From assembly GCA_041495845.1 (NCBI GenBank), contig JBGQDM010000062.1, forward strand, positions 1 to 18,856: a stretch of DNA of 18,856 nucleotides, read 5' to 3'. A program made the translations under genes and the position numbers. This DNA comes from JBGQDM01 sp041495845. Its GTDB lineage: Bacteria > Acidobacteriota > Terriglobia > Terriglobales > Acidobacteriaceae. Position 1 is the stretch's first letter. Each line of letters opens with the position of its first letter. Below the pieces are notes generated by a model. The model searched no databases and was not told the DNA's origin. It worked only from the letters and a program-made list of their open reading frames with translations. Below, piece after piece: positions 1-6,715 of this stretch.

Positions 1-1
1 C

Positions 2-415
2 AAACAACCCATGACCGAACTCTGGCGGCAGGGGCGCAACGCGCTCGAAGGCTTCCGTATTCTGCGGCTCGGGTTGGATCCGGAACGCGACGCGCTCTAT
101 GCCCGCATCAATCAGCGGGCGCAACGAATGTTCGATAACGGCTTGGTGGAAGAAACGATGCGCATCATTGAGCAGTACGGCGACCATGTCCGCCCGCTGG
201 CCTCGCTCGGTTACAAGCAGGCAGTGCAGTGCTTGCGCGGAGAAATGGACCGCGAGTCCGCGATCACTGCCGCCCAGCAAGCGCACCGCAACTACGCCAA
301 ACGGCAGATGACCTGGTTCCGACGCGAGCCCGACGTACGTTGGCTGCGGGGCTTCGGCGATGAACCGGCAATTCAGCAGCAGGCTGTAGCGCTTCTGGAA
401 TCGGTGCTGAGTTGA
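2..415 (+). CDS. miaA: tRNA dimethylallyltransferase, C-terminal part (5' end outside window)
   Basis: MiaA transfers a dimethylallyl group to N6 of A37 in tRNAs that read codons starting with U. Only about the last 137 residues are present. The frame is open to the left edge (codons for K-Q-P precede the first ATG at 11), so that ATG is internal and not a start. The visible part matches the C-terminal region of the family: a helical stretch with MFDNGLVEE and a PLASLGYKQ segment, then the closing RNYAKRQMTWFRRE motif that is very typical of MiaA near its end. The P-loop and prenyl-donor site lie outside the window. The stop is followed by 50 bases before the GH3 gene. Identity is confident; the completeness of the gene cannot be judged. 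Confidence 0.93.
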   Translation, partial: KQPMTELWRQGRNALEGFRILRLGLDPERDALYARINQRAQRMFDNGLVEETMRIIEQYGDHVRPLASLGYKQAVQCLRGEMDRESAITAAQQAHRNYAKRQMTWFRREPDVRWLRGFGDEPAIQQQAVALLESVLS

Positions 416-429
416 ACTGAAACCGGCGA

Positions 430-459
430 CTGACGGCGGTCGATCCCCTCTGTTATCGT
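430..459 (+). promoter_or_regulatory. Candidate promoter of the GH3 gene, placed for a leaderless mRNA
   Basis: CTGACG at 430-435 (4 of 6 to TTGACA) is followed after 18 bases by TATCGT at 454-459, preceded by TG at 451-452 as in extended -10 boxes. The predicted transcription start falls at or next to the ATG at 466, and no Shine-Dalgarno sequence is visible before that ATG. This is pattern matching only and the boxes are imperfect. Confidence 0.35.
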
Positions 460-465
460 CTGCTC

Positions 466-2349
466 ATGGTTCGTCGCGCGACGCTCGTTTTCCTGCTGTT
501 TGCTTCTGCTTTCGCCAATCAACCGTCGAAGCCCGCCATCCATCTCGACCGCGATGGCGAAAAATGGGCTGCCCGCACGCTGCGCAAACTTACGCTCGAA
601 GAAAAAGTCGGCCAGTTGCTCATGGTCTGGGCGCGAGTGCAATTTCTGAATGTGGCCAGCCCGGACTATCTCAAGCTGCAGGACACACTGATGCGGTACC
701 ACGTGGGATCGTTTGGCGTCAGCGTGCCGTTTGACGGACCCTTTCTGCTGCGCAACCAGCCCTATGAAGCAGCTGCCCTGACCAACCAGTTGCAGCACGA
801 ATCGAATCTGCCTTTGCTTTTCGCCGCTGACTTTGAGCGCGGACTCTCCATGCGGCTGTATGGCGCAACCGTTTTCCCGCACGCCATGGCGTTCGGCGCC
901 GCCGGGAAAAAAGAATATGCCGAATCGTTTGGCTTGATCACCGGCCTGGAGTCGCGCGCCATCGGCATCCACTGGAATTTCTTTCCTGACGCCGACGTAA
1001 ATTCCAATCCCGCCAATCCAATTATCAACACGCGTTCGTTTGGAGAAGATCCCCAACAGGTCGGAGAGTTGCTTACCGCCTACATCACCGGTGCGCACGC
1101 GGCCGGCATGATGACCACCGCCAAGCACTTTCCCGGGCACGGAGACACGGGCACGGACTCGCATCTGGGCGTGGCGCAAGTGAACGGCGACCGTGCTCGC
1201 CTGGACGCCGTCGAATTGGCGCCGTTCCGCGCCGCCATCGCCGCCGGAGTGGATTCCGTCATGGTGGCGCATGTCACAGTGCCGGCACTCGAGCCTGACC
1301 CGAACCGCGTGGCCACCACCTCTCCGGGCATCGTCAGCGGCCTGCTGAAACAGCAGTTGGGATTCTCCGGCATTGTGGTGACGGACGCGCTCGACATGGG
1401 CGCACTTACCCGCCTCTACGCTACCGATCCCGGCCGCCCGTGTGTGGATGCGCTTAAGGCCGGGAGCGATCTGCTGCTGATCCCGGCGGATATCGACGCT
1501 TGTTACCAGTCGGTGTTGGCGGCAGTCCGCAAGGGAGAAATCCCCGTGGCCCAGATTGATGCTTCGGTGCTCAAGATGCTGCGTGCCAAGGCTGCGCTCG
1601 GACTGCACAAATCTCGGTTCGTGGATCCGGCAGCCCTGCCTTACATCATCGCCAAGCCGGAGAACGTGGCCGTCGGCCAGCACGTGGCGGATGACGCCCT
1701 GACCCTGGTTCGCGATAACCAGCAGGTCCTTCCCCTCGCCGCCACAGCAAAAGATCCGGGAACCGCGGCGCCTCGTCTTCCGTATCAGACGGTGGAGCAT
1801 CCCGCCAGCCGGCTGTTGCTCGTCATCATCACGGATGACGTGCGCCTGGACTGGGGGCGGGAGTTGGATCGCCAAGTCCGTCTGCGCGATCCTGGAGCTA
1901 GAGTCATGTACGTGGATGCGCGTTTCGCCGCCGCGGTGTCCGACGATTTGTTACGGTCCGCGGGCGAAGCGGAAAAGATCGCCGTAGCCGTATACGCCGT
2001 GCCTTCGGCCGGCAGGGCGGTTCCCGTCGGCGGTTCGTTGAAGAGCACCGTCGGTCTGGGGGACGCCACCGGACCGCTGCTGGCGACACTGCTCGAGCGC
2101 GCCGCCGCCAAGACCATCGTCGTGGCCATGGGCAATCCCTATCTGGCGGGAGACTTCCCCGCAGTCCAGAATTATCTCTGCACATTTTCCAATGCAACGG
2201 TGTCCGAGGTCAGCGCCGCTCGCGCCCTGTTTGGGGAAATCCCAATTCACGGCCGGCTCCCCGTCACCATTCCCAACATTGCCCAGCGCGGCGCCGGACT
2301 TGACCGGCCCGCTGCTGGTTCTGGAGGCCATACTCATGGTCATCGCTAA
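466..2349 (+). CDS. Exported glycoside hydrolase family 3, NagZ-like beta-N-acetylhexosaminidase
   Basis: This 627-residue protein probably removes terminal beta-N-acetylglucosamine from muropeptides or other glycans outside the cytoplasm. Residues 1-17 form a signal peptide ending in AFA before N18. The GH3 TIM-barrel follows (about 35-375), with the NagZ-type motif KHFPGHGDTGTDSH at 220-233. D231 and H233 in it correspond to the Asp-His acid/base pair of this subfamily, and D307 in VVTDALDMG is the expected nucleophile. SFGEDP is also present. Residues from about 395 to 610 form a second alpha/beta domain, as in the two-domain Bacillus enzyme and unlike the single-domain E. coli NagZ. The last 14 bases overlap the next gene. 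The exact substrate is inferred from the family. Confidence 0.9.
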   Translation: MVRRATLVFLLFASAFANQPSKPAIHLDRDGEKWAARTLRKLTLEEKVGQLLMVWARVQFLNVASPDYLKLQDTLMRYHVGSFGVSVPFDGPFLLRNQPYEAAALTNQLQHESNLPLLFAADFERGLSMRLYGATVFPHAMAFGAAGKKEYAESFGLITGLESRAIGIHWNFFPDADVNSNPANPIINTRSFGEDPQQVGELLTAYITGAHAAGMMTTAKHFPGHGDTGTDSHLGVAQVNGDRARLDAVELAPFRAAIAAGVDSVMVAHVTVPALEPDPNRVATTSPGIVSGLLKQQLGFSGIVVTDALDMGALTRLYATDPGRPCVDALKAGSDLLLIPADIDACYQSVLAAVRKGEIPVAQIDASVLKMLRAKAALGLHKSRFVDPAALPYIIAKPENVAVGQHVADDALTLVRDNQQVLPLAATAKDPGTAAPRLPYQTVEHPASRLLLVIITDDVRLDWGRELDRQVRLRDPGARVMYVDARFAAAVSDDLLRSAGEAEKIAVAVYAVPSAGRAVPVGGSLKSTVGLGDATGPLLATLLERAAAKTIVVAMGNPYLAGDFPAVQNYLCTFSNATVSEVSAARALFGEIPIHGRLPVTIPNIAQRGAGLDRPAAGSGGHTHGHR

Positions 2350-2944
2350 TCGTCCCACCACCGGCCGGGGGGCCGCTGTCTCCCCGGCGCTCTGCCTTTT
2401 TCTCGCGATGTTGGCGTTGTTCTTGCTGCCTGCGTGCCGCATCCACGTGGACGACGAGCACGAGGGCAAGAAGAAAGTTGACATTCGCACTCCCATGGGC
2501 GAAATGCACATTGGCGAAGAGGCCAAAGCCTCCGATACCGGGCTCTCTGTCTACCCTGGGGCGCGGCTCAGGCCCGACGATGATAGCCCGGACAAGAAGC
2601 GCGCCAACATCAACATCTCCTCTTCCGGGTTCGGCCTGCGCGTGGTCGCCGTTACGTACGAATCCGCTGATGCTCCGGAAAAAGTCATCGCGTACTACGC
2701 CAAAGAGCTCAAGAGATTTGGCGACGTCATTCAGTGCAGCGGTTCTAATACTGACTTCAACGTCAACCTGGATGACAAGCATCACCTCTCCGACCAGGTG
2801 CATTGTGGAGACGGTAAAGGGGAACAGGTCGAATTGAAGGTTGGCACCCAGGGGAATCAGCACATCGTCGCCGTAAAGCCCAGTGGGCACGGCTCCGAGT
2901 TTGCTCTGGTATTCGTCCGCACGCGCACGGGGGAGACGATCTAG
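2336..2944 (+). CDS. Putative lipoprotein of unknown function
   Basis: This 202-residue protein has a hydrophobic N-terminal segment (about residues 16-33) ending in LPAC. C34 is the probable lipidated cysteine, although proline at -2 is unusual for a lipobox. A short charged region follows (HVDDEHEGKKK), then a soluble domain with the segment SVYPGARL and a later stretch VIAYYAKELKRFGDV, which looks like a small alpha/beta domain. I recognise no catalytic motif and assign no function. The frame is open further upstream to 2192, but that part lies inside the GH3 gene in another frame. The ATG at 2336 gives a sensible export signal and a 14-base overlap with the GH3 stop, which suggests translational coupling. 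It may act with the GH3 enzyme at the cell envelope, by location only. Confidence 0.72.
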   Translation: MVIANRPTTGRGAAVSPALCLFLAMLALFLLPACRIHVDDEHEGKKKVDIRTPMGEMHIGEEAKASDTGLSVYPGARLRPDDDSPDKKRANINISSSGFGLRVVAVTYESADAPEKVIAYYAKELKRFGDVIQCSGSNTDFNVNLDDKHHLSDQVHCGDGKGEQVELKVGTQGNQHIVAVKPSGHGSEFALVFVRTRTGETI

Positions 2945-2956
2945 GAGATTGCTCAG

Positions 2957-2997
2957 GGACGGCGGCCCTCGGCCGTCCAGGCGGAGCGCAGCTCCGC
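2957..2997 (+). repeat. Tandem pair of GC-rich hairpins after the lipoprotein gene
   Basis: Two perfect 7-bp stems lie side by side. GGACGGC (2957-2963) pairs with GCCGTCC (2972-2978) around an 8-base loop. GCGGAGC (2981-2987) pairs with GCTCCGC (2991-2997) around a 3-base loop. Neither is followed by a T-run, so they do not look like a classical intrinsic terminator. They may be a REP-like interspersed palindromic element or an mRNA 3'-end stabiliser. Only one copy is seen in the window. Confidence 0.5.
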
Positions 2998-3053
2998 AAG
3001 GTTTGACCAGGGGGAGGAGAGAGACGGCTGAGGGCGTTCGATGTGCGAGCGTC

Positions 3054-3083
3054 TTGCTCCCCGCTCACCTGCTCCTGTACCTT
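3054..3083 (+). promoter_or_regulatory. Candidate promoter of the zinc-ribbon membrane protein gene
   Basis: TTGCTC at 3054-3059 and TACCTT at 3078-3083 are 18 bases apart. The second box ends 6 bases before the ATG at 3090, the same geometry as before the GH3 gene. The -10 match is poor (3 of 6). No Shine-Dalgarno sequence is seen before this ATG. Confidence 0.25.
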
Positions 3084-3089
3084 GCCCCC

Positions 3090-3725
3090 ATGGATCATGC
3101 TTGCTCGCGTTGCGGCGCGGTGGTTCCCGATGCCACCCCATTCTGCCGCGAGTGCCGGGCACCACAGATCAATGTGTATCTGCCGGAAGCGGCGGCGCCG
3201 GTCACCTCAGCCATTCCACCGGCGGCGTCGCTTCTGGTACACGCCCGCCAGTTTGCCCGCCGGGACGCCTTTCTTTCCGCCCTGCTCGGTGGTTTGCTGT
3301 CCGCGCTGCTCATGGTTTTCCCCTTCAGCCTGTTTGGTCTGGGCATGGTGGCGGGAGGAGCGCTGGCAGTTACCCTCTACCGCCGCAAGCAGCCGCAGGC
3401 CAACCCCAGCCTCGGTGCAGGTGCTCTTCTGGGCGCGTTGTCCGGCTTTCTCGGCTGCTCCGTTTTTGTCGTCCTGACTGTGGCCGGGGCCGTGCTCACC
3501 GACAGCGGCGCGAAAATCAAGGAAAAGCTTTTCGAATCCCTCGATCAGTCGGCAGCGCGCAGTAACGAACCCCAGATGCAAGAGGTCCTGCAATACCTGA
3601 AGAGTCCCGAGGGGTTCGTCGTGATGGTGGTAGTGGCGGTGGTTTTTCTGCTGGTGCTTTTTCTCGTGTTTTCCAGCCTGGGCGGCGCCATTGGCACAAC
3701 CCTGGGCAAAAAGAAGCGCCGCTAG
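3090..3725 (+). CDS. Zinc-ribbon membrane protein of unknown function
   Basis: This 211-residue protein starts with a four-cysteine zinc ribbon: CSRC at 5-8 and CREC at 19-22, a CxxC-x10-CxxC spacing. A proline/alanine-rich linker follows (about 32-50). The hydrophobic segments come next: about 61-97 (two helices), 108-136 (glycine-rich, with LGAGALLGALSGFLG) and 177-198. A charged, probably extramembrane helix at about 140-172 lies before the last one, and the C-terminus is basic (GKKKRR). The start at 3090 is chosen because the ribbon begins right after it; the frame is open upstream to 2883, but that part lacks protein-like character and crosses the hairpins. N-terminal zinc-ribbon plus membrane-domain proteins are common in Acidobacteriota and their roles are mostly unknown. 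No function is assigned. Confidence 0.75.
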   Translation: MDHACSRCGAVVPDATPFCRECRAPQINVYLPEAAAPVTSAIPPAASLLVHARQFARRDAFLSALLGGLLSALLMVFPFSLFGLGMVAGGALAVTLYRRKQPQANPSLGAGALLGALSGFLGCSVFVVLTVAGAVLTDSGAKIKEKLFESLDQSAARSNEPQMQEVLQYLKSPEGFVVMVVVAVVFLLVLFLVFSSLGGAIGTTLGKKKRR

Positions 3726-3742
3726 GGCTGCCAGCGCACGGT

Positions 3743-3772
3743 TTGCCCCCACCCGGTCTCGGCGGGTATGAT
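3743..3772 (+). promoter_or_regulatory. Candidate pyrR promoter with very short or no leader
   Basis: TTGCCC at 3743-3748 (4 of 6) and TATGAT at 3767-3772 (5 of 6 to TATAAT) are separated by 18 bases. The predicted transcription start is about 3779-3782, directly at the pyrR ATG (3782). Only 56 bases separate the upstream stop from this ATG, so no PyrR-type attenuator leader fits here. Confidence 0.45.
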
Positions 3773-3781
3773 GCACCGTTT

Positions 3782-4357
3782 ATGACTTCCCGTCCCGCCA
3801 CTCGTTCCCCGAACATTCGCGAGAAGGCGCAGCTCATGTCCGCCTCTGAAATCGAGCGTACCCTGGTCCGCCTGGCCCACGAAATCGTCGAGCGCAATAA
3901 CGGCACGAGCGAACTAGCTTTGGTGGGAATTCGCCGGCGCGGAGTACCCCTCGCTCAGCGAGTGGCCAAACTGCTGCAGAGGATCGAGCGCAAGGAAGTC
4001 GCGGTGGGCACTCTTGACATCAGCCTCTATCGGGATGACCTGACCACGGTGGGGCCCAAGCCGGTGGTCACGAAGGGCGAAATCGGCCTCGATGTCACCG
4101 GCAAGACCATCATTCTGGTGGACGATGTGCTCTACACCGGGCGCACAACCCGGGCGGCGATGGATGCCCTCTTTGCTCACGGGCGTCCGCAGCGGGTCCA
4201 GCTCTGCGTGCTGATTGACCGCGGCCACCGCGAACTGCCCATCGAAGCTGCCTACGTTGGTCGCCGGGTGCAGACCACACCGAACGAAATTATCGAAGTG
4301 CAGTTGCAGGAAAACGACGGCGCCGAAAAAGTGCTGCTGCTGGAGAAGAGCGTTTGA
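3782..4357 (+). CDS. pyrR: PyrR: pyrimidine operon regulator / uracil phosphoribosyltransferase
   Basis: PyrR belongs to the type I phosphoribosyltransferases. It senses UMP and binds pyr mRNA, and many members also make UMP from uracil and PRPP. The 191-residue protein shows the family features in order: LVGIRRRGVPLA (47-58), the LDISLYRDD signature (78-86), and the PRPP-binding loop VDDVLYTGRTT (113-123). I chose ATG 3782 over the open frame to 3743 and over ATG 3836. The segment EKAQLMSASEIERTL aligns with the start of the B. subtilis protein, so starting at 3836 would remove conserved residues, while the stretch before 3782 overlaps the promoter. It is the first gene of a pyrR-pyrB-pyrC cluster. 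Whether it regulates by attenuation or by blocking translation is not known. Confidence 0.9.
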   Translation: MTSRPATRSPNIREKAQLMSASEIERTLVRLAHEIVERNNGTSELALVGIRRRGVPLAQRVAKLLQRIERKEVAVGTLDISLYRDDLTTVGPKPVVTKGEIGLDVTGKTIILVDDVLYTGRTTRAAMDALFAHGRPQRVQLCVLIDRGHRELPIEAAYVGRRVQTTPNEIIEVQLQENDGAEKVLLLEKSV

Positions 4358-4397
4358 AAGGAGATCGGGAGCGCGGTCCGCTAGATCCCGCCCGCCC
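4357..4397 (+). promoter_or_regulatory. pyrB translation-initiation region: distant Shine-Dalgarno bridged by a hairpin
   Basis: AAAGGAG at 4357-4363 is the only good Shine-Dalgarno sequence before pyrB, but 34 bases separate it from the ATG at 4398, and no in-frame start codon lies between. The gap can fold: CGGG (4366-4369) pairs with CCCG (4387-4390), and AGCG (4370-4373) pairs with CGCT (4379-4382), with loop CGGTC and a four-base bulge on the 3' side. Folded, the spacing would fall to about 9 bases. The fold was read by eye. Confidence 0.4.
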
Positions 4398-5312
4398 ATG
4401 AAGAACCCGGCGCGAGCCTCGTTACTGGACATTGAGAACCTGGATGTCCGCGACCTTGAGGCACTTCTCAAACTGGCCCGACGTATGAATCCCGCCCGTT
4501 CGCGGCCGCTGCTTCGCGGCAAGCGCGTGGTTCTTCTTTTTTACGAAGCCTCCACCCGGACCCGCACGTCATTCGAATTCGCCGCTCACGCTCTTGGTGC
4601 GACCACCACCTTGGTGCAGTCCTCGGGTTCGAGCATCGAGAAGGGCGAATCGCTGCTGGATACCGGCTACACCCTGCGCGCGCTGGGGGCGGATGTCATT
4701 GTCATGCGCCACCCCTGCTCCGGCGCCCCCCACGTTATGGCGCGCAACCTCGATATTCCCATCATCAACGCGGGCGACGGCTTGCATGAACATCCGTCGC
4801 AGGGCCTGCTCGATGCGTACACCATTCTGCGCCACAAGAAGACGCTGCGCGGTCTGCAAGTGGCCATCATCGGCGACATCTATCACAGCCGTGTGGCCCG
4901 CTCCAACATCCACCTACTCAGCAAGCTGGGTGCGAAGATAACCCTTTGCGGCCCGCCGGAGTTGCTGCCCGATGTGGCGACGACGCTGGTTCCGGGCCTG
5001 AGACTTACTCGCCATCTGGAAGAAGCGGTCCGCGGGGCGGATGTAGTCATGTTGCTGCGCGTGCAAAAAGAACGCCTGGCCGGGTTGAAGTTGCAGGCGC
5101 ACGACTACGTCGCTCGCTACCAGATGACCCCGGCACGCTTGCAACTGGCGAAACGCGATGCCGTGGTCATGCATCCCGGCCCGATTATTCGCGGTCTTGA
5201 GCTCGAAGGCGGTCTGGCCGATGCGCCGCAATCGCTGATCCGGGAAGAAGTGGGGAACGGTGTGCCGGTGCGCATGGCCATTCTCGCCCGCGCCGCCGGG
5301 AAGGCGCGATGA
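4398..5312 (+). CDS. pyrB: Aspartate carbamoyltransferase catalytic subunit
   Basis: PyrB joins carbamoyl phosphate and aspartate to carbamoyl-aspartate, the committed step of pyrimidine synthesis in the cytoplasm. The 304-residue length is normal for the catalytic chain. The carbamoyl-phosphate loop STRTRT is at 52-57, the mobile lysine loop SSIEKGES at 78-85, R105-H106-P107 follows, and GDGLHEHPSQGLLD at 126-139 supplies H132 and Q135. R165 (SRVARSN), R221 (RVQKERL) and the HPGPIIRG loop (259-266) are the aspartate-side residues. All the expected active-site residues are present. No pyrI lies beside it, while pyrC follows 66 bases downstream, so a PyrB-PyrC complex as in Aquifex-type enzymes is a plausible inference. 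The frame continues upstream into pyrR, but no start codon lies between the pyrR stop and this ATG. Confidence 0.95.
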   Translation: MKNPARASLLDIENLDVRDLEALLKLARRMNPARSRPLLRGKRVVLLFYEASTRTRTSFEFAAHALGATTTLVQSSGSSIEKGESLLDTGYTLRALGADVIVMRHPCSGAPHVMARNLDIPIINAGDGLHEHPSQGLLDAYTILRHKKTLRGLQVAIIGDIYHSRVARSNIHLLSKLGAKITLCGPPELLPDVATTLVPGLRLTRHLEEAVRGADVVMLLRVQKERLAGLKLQAHDYVARYQMTPARLQLAKRDAVVMHPGPIIRGLELEGGLADAPQSLIREEVGNGVPVRMAILARAAGKAR

Positions 5313-5378
5313 CACCTGCGGGAAAGTTGCTTTCGCCCGCGCGCCACAAGCACAAGGAGATTTCAGGAAACCGAATCG

Positions 5379-6689
5379 ATGTCTGAGAAGAAAGCAAGGC
5401 CAGCCGGCAGTCTGCTGATCAAAGGCGGTCACCTCATTGACCCCGCCACGGGAATCGATGCGCCCATGGATGTTTTGCTGCGCGACGGCCGCGTGGCCGA
5501 AATTGCGCCGCCCAACAAGATTCGCGGCGGCGCGGACGAAAAGTTCGATGCCCGCGGCCTGATTGTCTCCCCAGGTTTTATTGATCTCCACGTCCACTTG
5601 CGCGAACCCGGCCAAGCCTACAAGGAAACCATTGCCAGCGGTACCGCCGCCGCCGCTGCTGGCGGTTTTACGTCCGTCTGCACCATGCCCAACACCAGTC
5701 CGGTGGTCGATTCCGCCGATTGGATTGCCTGGTTGCTGCATCCGGAGCGCGGCGCGGTCGTCAATGTGTTTCCCGTCGCTGCAGCCACGCAGCACAGCAA
5801 AGGCGCAAAGCTCACGGATTTTGCCTTACTGCAAAAGGCGGGCGCCATCGCTGTGACCGACGATGGCAAGCCGATCCTGAATGACAACCTGATGCGTGAT
5901 GCGCTGCGCCTCTCCGCCGAACTGAATCTGCCCGTGGTGCAGCACGCCGAAGATACGCGCATGACAGAAAACCGTCCCATGCACGAAGGCGCGACTTCGT
6001 TCCGGTTGGGTTTGCGCGGGAGTACCGCTGCCGCCGAAGCCAGCATCGTGGACCGCGATGTGCAATTTGCCCAGGCCACCAGCGGCCGTCTCCACGTGGC
6101 CCATCTCTCCGCCGCGGATTCGCTCAAGGCGGTGCGCCGCGGCAAACGCGCCAAGGTGCGGGTCACCTGCGAAGTCACGCCCCATCACTTCACCTTGACG
6201 GACGCCGATGTGCCCGGATACGACGCACGGTACAAGATGAACCCGCCGCTGCGTTCGGCTTCGGATCGCGAAGCCCTCATCGTCGCGCTGGCTGACGGCA
6301 CCGTCGACGCCATTGCCACCGACCACGCTCCCCACGCCTACTACGAAAAGGAAATGGAATTTGAGCGCGCCGCCTTCGGCATCACCGGCCTGGAAACCGC
6401 ACTCGCCCTGGCCATTACCCGCTTGCATCGGGAACACAAACTCCCGCTGCGCCGCGTTGTCGAACTTTTCACGGCGGGCCCGGCACACGCCCTCGACCTG
6501 CGCGGACGCGGTTCTCTGGCGCGCGGAAGTTTCGCCGATGTCACGATCTTCGACCCCAAGAAACGCTGGACGTTCGAAGCGGCCAAGTCCCGCTCCAAGT
6601 CTCAGAACACGCCGTTTGACGGCTGGCAGTTGACGGGGAAGGTGGTGGCGACAATCGTGGGTGGGCAATTCGTGTATCGCACCGACTGA
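5379..6689 (+). CDS. pyrC: Dihydroorotase, class I
   Basis: PyrC cyclises carbamoyl-aspartate to dihydroorotate, the third step of UMP synthesis. The 436-residue length and the motif DLHVHLREPG (69-78) identify a class I amidohydrolase-type dihydroorotase. Metal-site residues are all present: H71 and H73 in the HxH motif, D161 in TDDG, H189 in VQHAED, H242 in VAHLSA and D315 in ATDHAPH. This differs from the catalytically dead pseudo-dihydroorotases that accompany pyrB in some bacteria, so this copy should be active. AGGAAA at 5365-5370 is a suitably spaced ribosome-binding site; a stronger AAGGAG at 5354-5359 is rather far from the ATG. It ends 26 bases from the convergent kbl gene, with no visible terminator between. 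Confidence 0.95.
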   Translation: MSEKKARPAGSLLIKGGHLIDPATGIDAPMDVLLRDGRVAEIAPPNKIRGGADEKFDARGLIVSPGFIDLHVHLREPGQAYKETIASGTAAAAAGGFTSVCTMPNTSPVVDSADWIAWLLHPERGAVVNVFPVAAATQHSKGAKLTDFALLQKAGAIAVTDDGKPILNDNLMRDALRLSAELNLPVVQHAEDTRMTENRPMHEGATSFRLGLRGSTAAAEASIVDRDVQFAQATSGRLHVAHLSAADSLKAVRRGKRAKVRVTCEVTPHHFTLTDADVPGYDARYKMNPPLRSASDREALIVALADGTVDAIATDHAPHAYYEKEMEFERAAFGITGLETALALAITRLHREHKLPLRRVVELFTAGPAHALDLRGRGSLARGSFADVTIFDPKKRWTFEAAKSRSKSQNTPFDGWQLTGKVVATIVGGQFVYRTD

Positions 6690-6715
6690 GATCCGAAGTC
6701 AGTCTGAGCCGACAA

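Noticed and set aside
373..1875. Long open frame antisense to the GH3 gene (500 codons, minus strand)
   Set aside because: It mirrors a confidently identified GH3 gene, has no recognisable domain, and long antisense frames are expected in high-GC coding DNA.
4366..4390. pyrR-pyrB hairpin as a classical PyrR binding loop
   Set aside because: The loop CGGTC and the bulge do not match the PyrR consensus loop, so I describe it only as a possible bypass structure.
4914..5795. 293-codon minus-strand frame across pyrB and pyrC
   Set aside because: Shadow of two clearly functional genes on the other strand.
6690..6715. Bidirectional terminator between the convergent pyrC and kbl genes
   Set aside because: The 26 bases contain no stable inverted repeat or T-run.
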